From assembly GCF_001187865.1 (NCBI RefSeq), contig NZ_LGIT01000009.1, positions 1,178,001-1,242,000 on the forward strand: DNA of 64,000 nt. Reading direction: 5' to 3'. The DNA is from Klebsiella sp. RIT-PI-d (GTDB lineage: Bacteria; Pseudomonadota; Gammaproteobacteria; Enterobacterales; Enterobacteriaceae). Below, piece after piece: positions 54,354 through 63,634 of this stretch. Under the pieces are notes generated by a model, which saw only the letters and a program-made list of their open reading frames with translations, had not been told where the DNA came from and did not search any database. The position numbers and the translations under genes were made by a program. The first letter of the stretch is position 1, and the number at the start of each line of letters is the position of its first letter.

Positions 54354-56789
54354 ATGTCTAATGTCGAAAACACGGGCGGGATCAGCCGACGTACGCTTGT
54401 CAAATCAACCGCGATAGGATCGTTGGCCCTGGCTGCCGGGGGGTTATCTTTACCTTTCGGCTTTAACCCTGCGGCGGCGGCTGTTCAACACGCAACGCAA
54501 AAGCCTGACAAAGTGGTCTGGGGCGCGTGCTCGGTCAACTGTGGCAGTCGTTGCGCATTACGCCTGCACGTCCGTGATGACGAAGTGTATTGGGTAGAGA
54601 CAGACAATACCGGCAGTGATGTTTACGGGGATCATCAGGTCCGCGCCTGTCTGCGAGGTCGCTCGATCCGTCGGCGGATTAATCATCCCGATCGTCTTAA
54701 TTACCCTATGAAACGTGTCGGTAAGCGTGGTGAAGGCAAATTTGAGCGCATTAGCTGGGATGAAGCGCTGGATACCCTGAGCCGCAGTTTGCAGCACGTG
54801 GTGCAAAAATACGGTAATGAAGCCGTTTATATCAATTATTCTTCGGGAATTGTTGGCGGCAATATTACCCGCTCTTCACCCTACGCTTCGTTGGTTGCAC
54901 GGTTAATGAACTGCTACGGCGGGTTCCTGAGCCACTATGGCACCTACTCCACCGCGCAAATTGCCTGCGCGATGCCTTATACCTACGGCTCCAACGACGG
55001 CAACAGTACCTCTGATATTGAAAACACAAAACTGGTAGTGATGTTTGGTAATAATCCGGCTGAAACCCGCATGAGCGGTGGCGGGATCACCTGGTTTCTT
55101 GAGCAGGCCCGTGAACGTTCACAGGCCAAAATGATCGTGATTGATCCGCGCTATACCGATACTGCAGCCGGACGAGAAGATGAATGGATCCCCATCCGCC
55201 CCGGTACCGATGCCGCTCTGGTTTCCGCGCTGGCGTGGGTATTAATCAGTGAAAATCTGGTCGATCAGGATTTTCTCGACCGCTACTGCGTCGGCTACGA
55301 TGAAAAAACCCTACCCGCAGGCGCGCCCGCCAATGGCCACTATAAAGCTTATATTCTCGGTGACGGTGAAGATGGTATTGCTAAAACGCCGGACTGGGCG
55401 GCACATATCACCGGTATTCCTGCTGACCGTATTATCAAACTGGCGCGCGAAATAGGCTCGGCTAAACCGGCTTATATCTGTCAGGGCTGGGGACCACAAC
55501 GTCAGGCTAATGGCGAATTAACGTCGCGAGCCATTGCCATGCTGCCGATCCTCACCGGCAACGTAGGGATTAGCGGCGGCAACAGCGGCGCACGTGAATC
55601 GACCTATACCATGACCATTGAGCGAATGCCGCTGCCGGATAACCCGATTAAAACGCAAATATCCTGTTTTAGCTGGACCGATGCTATCGCACGTGGTCCG
55701 GAAATGACGGCAACTCGCGATGGCGTTCGCGGCAAAGAAAAACTGGATGTGCCGATTAAGTTCATCTGGAATTACGCGGGTAATACCATTACCAATCAGC
55801 ACTCAGATATTAATAAGACGCACGATATTTTGCAGGATGACAGCCAATGCGAAACCATCGTGGTCATTGATAATTTTATGACGTCTTCTGCGAAGTACGC
55901 TGATATTTTGCTGCCCGACCTGATGACGGTTGAGCAAGAAGATATTATTCCGAATGACTATGCCGGAAACATGGGCTATTTAATTTTCATTCAGCCTGCC
56001 ACCGCGCCTAAATTTGAACGTCGCCCCATTTACTGGATGATGAGTGAAGTGGCTAAACGTCTGGGGCCGGATGTTTATCAGCGCTTTACTGAGGGCCGTA
56101 CTCAGGAGGAGTGGCTGAAATATTTATACGCCAAAATGGTCGCCAAAGATCCGCTATTACCCTCGTATGAGGCGCTGAAAAAAATGGGAATTTACAAGCG
56201 TAAAGATCCGGCGGGTCATTTTATTGCCTATAAAGACTTTCGTGAAGATCCGCTGGCGCATCCCTTGAAGACCCCGTCAGGCAAGATTGAGATTTATTCC
56301 AGTCGTCTGGCTGAGATAGCTCAAAAATGGGAGCTTGAAAAAGATGAAACCATAAGTCCGCTGCCTGTTTATGCCTCTACGTTTGAAGGCTGGGACGATC
56401 CGCAGCGGCGTCAATTCCCGCTTCAGCTTTTCGGTTTTCACTATAAAGCCCGCACTCACTCCAGTTACGGCAACATTGATGTTCTGAAGAGTGCCTGCCG
56501 CCAGGAAGTCTGGCTGAATCCCATTGACGCGCAAAAACGTGGCATTGCTAACGGCGATGAAGTTCGGGTATTCAATGCGCGTGGTGAAGTGCGGATTGTC
56601 GCAAAAGTCACGCCGCGGATCATGCCTGGCGTGAGTGCTATGGGCCAGGGTGCCTGGCATGAGGCCAACATGAACGGCGACCGCATCGACCATGGTTCCT
56701 GCATGAATACGCTGACCACCCATCGTCCCTCTCCACTGGCGAAAGGCAATCCACAGCATACTAATCTGGTTGAAATCGAGAAGGTCTAA
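54354..56789 (+). CDS. ynfE: Tat-exported molybdoenzyme YnfE (DMSO reductase family catalytic subunit)
   Basis: The ATG at 54354 gives 811 residues. A Tat signal has R12-R13 in 'SRRTLVKS'. The [4Fe-4S] cysteines are C59, C63, C67 and C99 ('CSVNCGSRC', 'ACLRGRS'). The molybdopterin domain matches E. coli YnfE closely ('MTVEQEDIIPNDYAGNMGYL', 'STFEGWDDP'). YnfE/YnfF act in selenate reduction and can resemble DmsA. In E. coli ynfF, ynfG and ynfH follow. Here none does, so the electron-transfer and anchor subunits are missing from the locus. dmsD is 160 bases downstream. Confidence 0.94.
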   Translation: MSNVENTGGISRRTLVKSTAIGSLALAAGGLSLPFGFNPAAAAVQHATQKPDKVVWGACSVNCGSRCALRLHVRDDEVYWVETDNTGSDVYGDHQVRACLRGRSIRRRINHPDRLNYPMKRVGKRGEGKFERISWDEALDTLSRSLQHVVQKYGNEAVYINYSSGIVGGNITRSSPYASLVARLMNCYGGFLSHYGTYSTAQIACAMPYTYGSNDGNSTSDIENTKLVVMFGNNPAETRMSGGGITWFLEQARERSQAKMIVIDPRYTDTAAGREDEWIPIRPGTDAALVSALAWVLISENLVDQDFLDRYCVGYDEKTLPAGAPANGHYKAYILGDGEDGIAKTPDWAAHITGIPADRIIKLAREIGSAKPAYICQGWGPQRQANGELTSRAIAMLPILTGNVGISGGNSGARESTYTMTIERMPLPDNPIKTQISCFSWTDAIARGPEMTATRDGVRGKEKLDVPIKFIWNYAGNTITNQHSDINKTHDILQDDSQCETIVVIDNFMTSSAKYADILLPDLMTVEQEDIIPNDYAGNMGYLIFIQPATAPKFERRPIYWMMSEVAKRLGPDVYQRFTEGRTQEEWLKYLYAKMVAKDPLLPSYEALKKMGIYKRKDPAGHFIAYKDFREDPLAHPLKTPSGKIEIYSSRLAEIAQKWELEKDETISPLPVYASTFEGWDDPQRRQFPLQLFGFHYKARTHSSYGNIDVLKSACRQEVWLNPIDAQKRGIANGDEVRVFNARGEVRIVAKVTPRIMPGVSAMGQGAWHEANMNGDRIDHGSCMNTLTTHRPSPLAKGNPQHTNLVEIEKV

Positions 56790-56837
56790 GCCCGCTTATT
56801 CGCCGTCACTCTCCATACATTCAGTTTATTGATGTAA

Positions 56838-56906
56838 TGGATTGTGGTGGCTACGGGCGACGTTCCGGGGCGTACCGTATTTTATAGCCTGCCTGTGACA
56901 GATTAA
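56838..56906 (+). pseudogene. possible C-terminal remnant of the anchor subunit ynfH/dmsC
   Basis: In the gap between ynfE and dmsD a short frame ends 'GDVPGRTVFYSLPVTD' followed by TAA. It resembles the end of YnfH ('GEMIGRVLFYGLHMT'). This is what a deletion from inside ynfE-ynfF to the end of ynfH would leave. The match is short. Confidence 0.45.
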
Positions 56907-56949
56907 GCGACAAGCGCAGTGGATCCTGCGCGTTTTAAGGAAACAGAAT

Positions 56950-57564
56950 ATGAAAGAGTTACATGAGTGCGGATCGTTTGCCTTCACGGCTCGCGTGCTG
57001 GGCGCACTCTTCTATTACCCACCCGACGCGCCTGAAGTCGCTCCCCTGACCGACGCGTTCGTCAGCGGAGAATGGGCTGAACAGTGGCCGCTGGCGCCTG
57101 AGTCGCTGGCACCTCTGGCCGCGACATTCAGTCAGCCTGCCGACGAATCGCTGCCACAGGCATATCAGCGCCTTTTCGTTGGCCCCTGGGCACTCCCCGC
57201 TCCCCCGTGGGGCTCCGTCTGGCTGGATCGTGAAAGCGTGCTGTTTGGTGAGTCAACGCTGGCCCTGCGCCAGTGGATGCGTGATAACGCCATCGCGTTT
57301 GATACTACCCGCAATGAGCCGGAGGATCACTTCGGCACGGTATTAATGTTAGCCGCCTGGCTGAGTGAGAATGAGCGTGACAGTGAATGTGAACAGCTTC
57401 TGGCATGGCATTTGCTGCCGTGGGCCGGGCGCTTTCTGTCTCTGTTTTGTGAACATGCGTCTCACCCGTTTTATCAGGCGTTGGGACAACTCGCACAGCT
57501 TACTCTGACACAGTGGCAGGGCCGGTTACTTATTCCGGTCAGCCAGAAGCCGCTTTATCGCTGA
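56950..57564 (+). CDS. dmsD: Tat proofreading chaperone DmsD
   Basis: The 204-residue TorD/DmsD-family protein has the family motif 'NEPEDHFGTVLMLAAWLSEN' and 'LFVGPWALPAPPWGSVWLD'. DmsD binds the twin-arginine leaders of DmsA and YnfE and holds them for cofactor loading. AAGGA precedes the ATG. It follows ynfE directly here because ynfFGH are absent. Confidence 0.94.
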   Translation: MKELHECGSFAFTARVLGALFYYPPDAPEVAPLTDAFVSGEWAEQWPLAPESLAPLAATFSQPADESLPQAYQRLFVGPWALPAPPWGSVWLDRESVLFGESTLALRQWMRDNAIAFDTTRNEPEDHFGTVLMLAAWLSENERDSECEQLLAWHLLPWAGRFLSLFCEHASHPFYQALGQLAQLTLTQWQGRLLIPVSQKPLYR

Positions 57565-57572
57565 GTACGCAC

Positions 57573-57596
57573 CTGCCGGAGACGTTGCTCCGGCAG
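57573..57596 (+). terminator. terminator after dmsD
   Basis: CTGCCGGAG-ACGTTG-CTCCGGCAG is a perfect nine-pair stem eight bases after the dmsD stop. Only a short T stretch follows. Confidence 0.65.
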
Positions 57597-57895
57597 TTAT
57601 GTCCAGACACACGTTTTTTCTGAATAATCAGCGGCAGCGAGTGCTACCTAAATCATAACAAGTGACACTGTCACTTGCCGTGAATCATTTTAAGAATTAT
57701 CTCTAACCCTGCCCTCAGCCGTTACGTTATACGGCTTCACCTGCTTATAACGCTTCCCCTCATAAACTATTAATTTCGCAGCTTTATGGCGACCCTGCGC
57801 CTGCCTTGCTATAGCTCTATGACCCTGCCACACATGGCATAACAACATGCAACTTAGGGTTGCCATAACACATGCATACAGGGAGAAGGACGAGA
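57597..57895 (+). promoter_or_regulatory. osmU upstream region with palindrome and direct repeats
   Basis: About 300 bases precede osmY. AAGTGACA-C-TGTCACTT at 57660-57676 is a perfect palindrome. Nearer the gene TGGCATAACAACATGCAA and TTGCCATAACACATGCAT are near-repeats about 25 bases apart, and TGCCA-CACA-TGGCA is an inverted repeat. The promoter should lie here; OsmU is salt-induced in Salmonella. I cannot assign the sites to a regulator. Confidence 0.45.
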
Positions 57896-58612
57896 ATGCA
57901 TACTCTGAATGCGCTCCAGCGCGCGCTTTTATTTATCGCAGCAATCATTGCCGTAGTGGCATTACTGGTCTGGGGCATCGGCCTTGATACCATTATCGAA
58001 CGCAAAGTTGACCTTATTTATCTCGGGCAACAGCATCTTATATTAGTGTTTAGCTCCATGTTTCTTGCACTGCTGGTGGGCATCCCTTGTGGGATCCTAT
58101 TGAGTCGCCCTGCGGCACGCGGCGTAGCTGAATATGTGATGCAGATATTTAATATCGGAAATACCCTGCCGCCGTTGGCCGTCCTGGCACTGGCTATGGT
58201 ATTTATCGGTATTGGCGATACGCCAGCGATTATTGCTCTGTTTCTGGCGTCACTGCTGCCGATTGTGCGCAATACCTATGCCGGATTGTGCTCGGTTCCG
58301 GCTTCGCTACTGGAGGCGGCAAACGGCATTGGTATGACCAAATGGCAACGTTTACGTCAGGTTGAATTACCGAATGCCTGGAGCGTCATGCTGTCAGGTA
58401 TTCGCATCGCAACGGCGATTAACGTGGGTACTGCACCGCTGGCATTTCTGATTGGTGCCAGCAGCTACGGTGAGCTGATCTTCCCCGGTATTTACCTTAA
58501 TGACTTCCCGACGCTTATTCTTGGCGCAGCCGCGACGGCGCTCTTTGCCCTGATACTGGATGTCCTGCTGGCAAGTCTTGGTCGAATTTTGACTCCGCAC
58601 ACTGCCCGATAA
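57896..58612 (+). CDS. osmY: osmoprotectant ABC transporter permease OsmY (OsmU system)
   Basis: The ATG at 57896 is chosen over 57872 because GGAGAAGGA lies just before it; it gives 238 residues. It is an OpuCB-type permease with five to six membrane segments and the EAA loop '[20 protein letters not shown]'. Gene order permease-binding protein-permease-ATPase equals the Salmonella osmU operon, which takes up glycine betaine and related osmolytes. This OsmY is unrelated to the E. coli stress protein of that name. Confidence 0.88.
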   Translation: MHTLNALQRALLFIAAIIAVVALLVWGIGLDTIIERKVDLIYLGQQHLILVFSSMFLALLVGIPCGILLSRPAARGVAEYVMQIFNIGNTLPPLAVLALAMVFIGIGDTPAIIALFLASLLPIVRNTYAGLCSVPASLLEAANGIGMTKWQRLRQVELPNAWSVMLSGIRIATAINVGTAPLAFLIGASSYGELIFPGIYLNDFPTLILGAAATALFALILDVLLASLGRILTPHTAR

Positions 58613-58631
58613 CAATAATAAGGAGCGTTTA

Positions 58632-59534
58632 ATGACGTTACGTAGACATTTCATCGGCCTGCTGGCTGCCGCCTCGTTAATCGCGACACAGGCCAGTGCC
58701 GCGCCGCTGATACTGGCGACGAAAAGTTTTACCGAGCAGCATATTCTCTCTGCGATGACCGTACAGTATTTGCAGAAAAAAGGGTTTCAGGTCCGACCGC
58801 AAACCAATATTGCCACGGTCATTTCACGCAATGCCATGATTAACAAACAGATAGACATGACGTGGGAATATACCGGTACCTCGCTAATTATCTTCAACCA
58901 TATTGATAAGAGAATGACGCCGCAAGAGACCTACGACACGGTGAAAAAGCTGGATGCTAAACAGGGTCTGGTATGGCTACAGCCTGCCGATATGAACAAT
59001 ACCTATGCCTTTGCTATGCAGCGACAGCGCGCAGAGTCCGAACATATTACAACGATGTCGCAAATGGTGGAGAAAATCGAACATATCCGGCAAACCGACC
59101 CCGATAACAACTGGCTACTGGGGCTGGATCTTGAATTTTCAGGTCGTAGCGACGGCATGAAGCCGTTACAAAAAGCGTACCAGATGGCGTTAGATCGCCC
59201 GCAAATTCGCCAGATGGACCCGGGCCTGGTATATAACGCTATCCGGGATGGCTTTGTTGATGCAGGCCTGATTTACACCACCGATGGGCGTATCAAAGGC
59301 TTTGATTTGAAAGTTCTGGAAGACGATAAAGGCTTTTTCCCGAGTTACGCCGTTACGCCGGTGGTGCGTAAGGATACTCTTGAGGCAAATCCTGGTCTTG
59401 AGGAAGCATTGAATACGCTGTCGAGCCAGCTCAATAATGAAACGATTATCGATTTAAACGCCAAAGTGGATATCGATCATCAGACACCTCAGCAGGTTGC
59501 CCGCGACTTCCTGCAAAGCAAAGGCATGCTATAA
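58632..59534 (+). CDS. osmX: osmoprotectant-binding protein OsmX
   Basis: The 300-residue OpuAC/OpuC-type binding protein has a signal peptide ending near '[10 protein letters not shown]'. '[20 protein letters not shown]' and '[11 protein letters not shown]' are characteristic. It binds betaine-like osmolytes in the periplasm. AAGGAGC precedes the ATG, 19 bases after osmY. Confidence 0.9.
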   Translation: MTLRRHFIGLLAAASLIATQASAAPLILATKSFTEQHILSAMTVQYLQKKGFQVRPQTNIATVISRNAMINKQIDMTWEYTGTSLIIFNHIDKRMTPQETYDTVKKLDAKQGLVWLQPADMNNTYAFAMQRQRAESEHITTMSQMVEKIEHIRQTDPDNNWLLGLDLEFSGRSDGMKPLQKAYQMALDRPQIRQMDPGLVYNAIRDGFVDAGLIYTTDGRIKGFDLKVLEDDKGFFPSYAVTPVVRKDTLEANPGLEEALNTLSSQLNNETIIDLNAKVDIDHQTPQQVARDFLQSKGML

Positions 59535-59540
59535 GGAGCG

Positions 59541-60191
59541 ATGATGGATACTATACATTATATTATTGATAATGCTGGATATATTGGGAGCCTTACCTTT
59601 CAGCATCTGTGGCTGGTAGGGCTGGCGGTGGGCCTGGCTATTGTTATTGGGGTACCGCTGGGGATAGTCATTGTTCGCTATAAATGGCTGGCGACACCGG
59701 TGCTGGGCGTGGCGACTATCCTGTTAACCATACCGTCTATTGCCCTGTTTGGTTTAATGATCCCGGTTTTTTCACTGATAGGCCAGGGTATTGGCGCGCT
59801 GCCGGCCATTACCGCCGTTTTCCTTTACTCTCTTCTGCCCATCGTGCGTAACACTCATACCGCGCTGGATAACCTGCCCCCGGGCCTGCGCGAAGCCGGA
59901 CGCGGTATTGGTATGACATTCTGGCAACGTCTGCGCTGGGTAGAAATCCCGATGGCGCTGCCGGTTATTTTTGGCGGTATCCGCACTGCCGTGGTAATGA
60001 ACATCGGCGTTATGGCGATAGCCGCCGTTATTGGCGCGGGCGGCCTGGGGCTTTTGCTGCTTAATGGTATTGGCGGAAGCGATATTCGAATGCTGATTGC
60101 CGGCGCATTGATGATTTGTCTGCTGGCGATTGTACTTGACTGGTTACTGCATCGTCTGCAAATCGTGCTGACACCGAAGGGGATACGATAA
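59541..60191 (+). CDS. osmW: osmoprotectant ABC transporter permease OsmW
   Basis: The 216-residue permease has five to six membrane segments and the loop 'LREAGRGIGMTFWQRLRWVE'. Start is ATG-ATG; the second (59544) has the better distance from AAGGAG. It follows osmX by six bases and overlaps osmV by one base (TAATG). Confidence 0.9.
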   Translation: MMDTIHYIIDNAGYIGSLTFQHLWLVGLAVGLAIVIGVPLGIVIVRYKWLATPVLGVATILLTIPSIALFGLMIPVFSLIGQGIGALPAITAVFLYSLLPIVRNTHTALDNLPPGLREAGRGIGMTFWQRLRWVEIPMALPVIFGGIRTAVVMNIGVMAIAAVIGAGGLGLLLLNGIGGSDIRMLIAGALMICLLAIVLDWLLHRLQIVLTPKGIR

Positions 60192-61339
60192 TGATAAAAC
60201 TGGAAAATCTGACGAAGCAATTTAAACAAAAGAACGGCCAGATTTTTAACGCGGTCGATAACGTTAACCTGAACGTGCCTGAGGGTGAAATGTGCGTTCT
60301 GCTTGGCCCGTCCGGCTGTGGTAAGACGACTACCCTGAAGATGATTAACCGGCTGATCCCGGCCTCAGGCGGTAAAATCCTGATTAATGGCCAGGACACC
60401 AGCGAGATGGACACCGTCACGTTGCGGCGCAATATTGGCTATGTTATCCAGCAGATCGGCTTATTTCCCAATATGACTATTGAGGAAAATATCACGGTGG
60501 TACCCAGAATGCTGGGCTGGGATAAAGCCCGTTACAAAAGCCGTGCGGAAGAGTTGATGGATATGGTAGCTCTGGACCCAAAAAAGTTTTTGCACCGGTA
60601 TCCTAAAGAGATGTCCGGCGGCCAGCAGCAGCGTATAGGCGTTATTCGCGCGCTGGCCGCCGATCCTCCAGTACTGCTGATGGATGAGCCTTTCGGCGCG
60701 GTTGACCCTATCAACCGCGAAGTCATTCAGAACCAGTTTCTGGAGATGCAGCGTAAACTGAAAAAAACCGTCATGCTGGTAAGCCACGATATTGATGAAG
60801 CATTAAAGCTTGGCGACCGAATTGCCGTTTTCCGTCAGGGACGTATTGTTCAGTGCGCCAGCCCGGATGAGCTACTGGCGAAACCGGCAAATGAGTTTGT
60901 TGGCTCCTTCGTTGGACAGGATCGCACTCTCAAGCGATTGCTGCTGGTTTCTGCTGGCGATGTGACCGATCAGCAGCCCACGCTGACCGTGCGCCGGTCA
61001 ACGCCTGCGGCAGAAGCGTTTGCTATTATGGATGACAATGATATTCGTGCAATCACGGTGGTTGATGTCGATGATAAGCCGCTGGGCTTTATCAAACGCC
61101 GTGAAGCGCGTAATGCCACCGGCGACAGCGCGTCCCTGCTACATCCTTTCCGCGTTACGGGTAAAGCAGAAGATAACCTGCGTGTGGTGCTGTCGAAGTT
61201 ATATGAGAGCAATACCAGCTGGATGCCTATCGTCGATGAAGAAGGACGTTACAGCGGTGAAATATCTCAGGATTATATCGCTGACTATCTCAGTTCCGGC
61301 CGTACCCGCCGGGCGTTGAATATTCACAGCGACAACTAA
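60191..61339 (+). CDS. osmV: osmoprotectant ABC transporter ATPase OsmV, with CBS domains
   Basis: The 382-residue ATPase has Walker A 'GPSGCGKTT', signature 'MSGGQQQR' and Walker B 'VLLMDEPFG'. The C-terminal ~110 residues carry two CBS modules ('DIRAITVVDVDDKPLGFI', 'NTSWMPIVDEEGRYSGEI'), which sense ionic strength in related OpuA-type ATPases. Last gene of the operon. Confidence 0.92.
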   Translation: MIKLENLTKQFKQKNGQIFNAVDNVNLNVPEGEMCVLLGPSGCGKTTTLKMINRLIPASGGKILINGQDTSEMDTVTLRRNIGYVIQQIGLFPNMTIEENITVVPRMLGWDKARYKSRAEELMDMVALDPKKFLHRYPKEMSGGQQQRIGVIRALAADPPVLLMDEPFGAVDPINREVIQNQFLEMQRKLKKTVMLVSHDIDEALKLGDRIAVFRQGRIVQCASPDELLAKPANEFVGSFVGQDRTLKRLLLVSAGDVTDQQPTLTVRRSTPAAEAFAIMDDNDIRAITVVDVDDKPLGFIKRREARNATGDSASLLHPFRVTGKAEDNLRVVLSKLYESNTSWMPIVDEEGRYSGEISQDYIADYLSSGRTRRALNIHSDN

Positions 61340-61347
61340 TATCCTGT

Positions 61348-61376
61348 TTCCCCGAGCGGTAATACTGCCCGGGGAA
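61348..61376 (+). terminator. terminator after osmV
   Basis: TTCCCCG and CGGGGAA pair over seven positions, with GC-GC continuing after one mismatch, eight bases after the osmV stop. No clear T-run. Confidence 0.5.
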
Positions 61377-61477
61377 CCTCAACGTTCTCAGCAAAAGATA
61401 ATATGTACGAAAGCACGCAAAGCTTTTGTACCCGATGCCGCCAGGTTGCACAATATACTTGCTTATTTGCCTGCTTA

Positions 61478-62173
61478 TTACGCCGGAACTCCATCTACCA
61501 GTGATGCATCGTGAAACATTTCCAGATGAATATACTGTGACAGGTCGCGCTGCTCTGCGCGCGGCAAATAGGGAAGTTCACCCACCAGTGGCGCAGGCAA
61601 TTTTTTACTCAGCACGTCAATAATTTCAGCATAATGCGCAAGTCCGGGATTGATTCGGTTCGCCACCCATCCGATCAGTGGTAGTCCGTCATTGGCAATA
61701 GCCTGAGCCGTCAGAAGCGCATGATTGATACAGCCTTCCTGAATACCTACAACCATCAGGACCGGAAGCTGTTCCTGCACCACCCATTCGGAGAGCGGAC
61801 GGAGATCGTTCATCAGAGCACGCCAGCCGCCTGTCCCTTCAACCACGACGTGATCGGCCTGACGGCTAAGGGCTGCAAGGCCTTCTGACAGACGCGGATA
61901 ATTAATGGATGAGCTGTGGGCCACGCTGCTTTCTTCTTCACTTAATGCTACCGGATTAATGGCTTCATAAGGCAGAGAGAGCGTCGACACGCTTTGCAGC
62001 ACCAGTGCATCTTTATTGCGTAACCCCTCCGGCGTAACTTTGCTTCCTTTAGCTACAGGTTTATATCCCACTACTGTTTTGCCACGGCCAGCCAGCGCCT
62101 GGAGCAGCGCGCGCGAAACGACTGTTTTTCCGACAGCAGTATCAGTACCGGTAATAAAGAAACGCTCAAGCAT
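61478..62173 (-). CDS. ynfK: dethiobiotin synthetase homologue BioD2 (YnfK)
   Basis: The 231-residue P-loop protein starts 'MLERFFITGTDTAVGKTVVS' as in E. coli YnfK; the ATP loop is GTDTAVGKT. 'VVGYKPVAKGSKVTPEGLRN' and 'VVEGTGGWRALMNDL' are typical. BioD ligates CO2 to diaminononanoate in biotin synthesis; BioD2 is the paralogue outside the bio operon. clcB, its usual neighbour, is not between osmV and this gene. Confidence 0.93.
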   Translation of the reverse strand: MLERFFITGTDTAVGKTVVSRALLQALAGRGKTVVGYKPVAKGSKVTPEGLRNKDALVLQSVSTLSLPYEAINPVALSEEESSVAHSSSINYPRLSEGLAALSRQADHVVVEGTGGWRALMNDLRPLSEWVVQEQLPVLMVVGIQEGCINHALLTAQAIANDGLPLIGWVANRINPGLAHYAEIIDVLSKKLPAPLVGELPYLPRAEQRDLSQYIHLEMFHDASLVDGVPA

Positions 62174-62300
62174 AACTCACTCCACTGTTCGATCAGATAA
62201 TTATCATTCGTAGTAATAGATCAGGGTGGAGAAAGTCTAAGTGAAGACGTGAGTGGCTAATTTGAGGTAGCGCAATTTTTAGGTTAACAGTAAATATTTG

Positions 62301-63521
62301 TTAACCCTGCAACAGGCGGATCAGTAAAGAACCGTTATACATGGCATCTTTCACCAGCGCGGCTCCAGCCATTGTGCCCTGGTTAGAAAACTGGGTACTT
62401 TCTACTGTCGCGCGCTTGCTGTACGCCGGTAGCGCTTGCTGGCTTATGCATTGTGCAATGGCGGGAAAAAGAATTTCCGCCGCCTGATTGAAGGGGGAAC
62501 CGATTAAAATCTTTTGTGGATTAAATAAATTGACCATGATGGCAATAATGCGCCCAACGTGGGTGCCAACACCGGTGATAATATCTTTTGCCAGCAAATC
62601 CCCTTCCTGTGCAGCCTGGCATAGTGATGCCACGGTTAACGGCTGTTCATGCAGTCGTGAGCTCATCGACTGACTCATTCTTACCTGTGCGAGATCGAGC
62701 ACGCTTTCAATGCTGGCAATGGTTTCAAGGCATCCATGATTGCCGCAGTAACACCGTTTTCCAAAGGGGTCGACTTGAGTATGGCCAATTTCGACCAGGC
62801 TGCTGCTGCCCGCGTGTAGCAAGCGTCCATCTGTAATTACCCCTGCCCCAACGTTATGGTCGATAACGACCTGTATCACATCTCGCGCGCCGCGCGATGC
62901 GCCAAACAGCAGTTCAGACATCGTCCAGGCGCTAATATCGTGCTGGATATACACGGGAACGCCAGTATGATTTTCCAGTGTTTCACCAAGCGGCATATCT
63001 TTCACATCCAGATAAAATGGCATCCGGTGCACAATCCCATTCTCGGTATCGATGATACCCGGCAACGTAATGGCAATCGCGGTTAAACGTTCAAGTTTAT
63101 GCTGGTAGCGTATAAAAAACCGATCAACGTGGGTAACAATGCGGGTTAGCAGCGGTTGCGGATCGTCCAGAGGCAGCGCCAGTTCCTCTTCCGCCACGGC
63201 CTTGCTGCTCAGATCGCGTAGCGCCATCTGAATAGTACCGCGGTTAATGCGTAAAGAAAGATAGTGCCACGCGTCTGTTTCGACCATCAGACCGACAGCG
63301 GGACGCCCGCGACTGCCCGGGTCCTGAATCTCAGTTTCCTGCACCAGATGCGCTTCGAGCATTTCACGAACGATTTTGGTAATACTGGCTGGCGCAAGCT
63401 GAGCGAGTCGCGATAAATCGATGCGAGATACCGGGCCAAGCTGATCAATCAGACGATATACCGCCCCTGCGTTGGTTTGCTTAATTTGATCAATATGTCC
63501 TGGCTGACTGTCGCTGACCAC
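62301..63521 (-). CDS. mlc: glucose-responsive ROK repressor Mlc
   Basis: The start is GTG, as in E. coli mlc, giving 406 residues. The winged helix is near 'VYRLIDQLGPVSRIDLSRLA' and the ROK zinc motif is 'CYCGNHGC'. Mlc represses ptsG, manXYZ, malT and itself, and is drawn to the membrane by unphosphorylated PtsG. A matching autoregulatory operator lies upstream. Confidence 0.96.
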   Translation of the reverse strand: MVSDSQPGHIDQIKQTNAGAVYRLIDQLGPVSRIDLSRLAQLAPASITKIVREMLEAHLVQETEIQDPGSRGRPAVGLMVETDAWHYLSLRINRGTIQMALRDLSSKAVAEEELALPLDDPQPLLTRIVTHVDRFFIRYQHKLERLTAIAITLPGIIDTENGIVHRMPFYLDVKDMPLGETLENHTGVPVYIQHDISAWTMSELLFGASRGARDVIQVVIDHNVGAGVITDGRLLHAGSSSLVEIGHTQVDPFGKRCYCGNHGCLETIASIESVLDLAQVRMSQSMSSRLHEQPLTVASLCQAAQEGDLLAKDIITGVGTHVGRIIAIMVNLFNPQKILIGSPFNQAAEILFPAIAQCISQQALPAYSKRATVESTQFSNQGTMAGAALVKDAMYNGSLLIRLLQG

Positions 63522-63533
63522 CGCTGACTCCCT

Positions 63534-63555
63534 TTATTTTCGCGCTTCGAAATAA
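63534..63555 (-). promoter_or_regulatory. Mlc operator upstream of mlc
   Basis: TTATTT-N10-AAATAA with a GC-containing centre (TCGCGCTTCG) fits the Mlc binding consensus. It lies 13 bases upstream of the GTG, in line with autorepression. Confidence 0.7.
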
Positions 63556-63634
63556 TTTGCAGCCTATGTTGAAGCACTTCAATAGCCAGCGTCAAATTTT
63601 TGCTTAGCCATGTGATTTGTCGCACATTTTTTCG

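Noticed and set aside
62195-62215. Fur-box-like sequence near bioD2
   Set aside because: GATAATTATCATTC matches only part of the Fur consensus, and the neighbours have no iron link.
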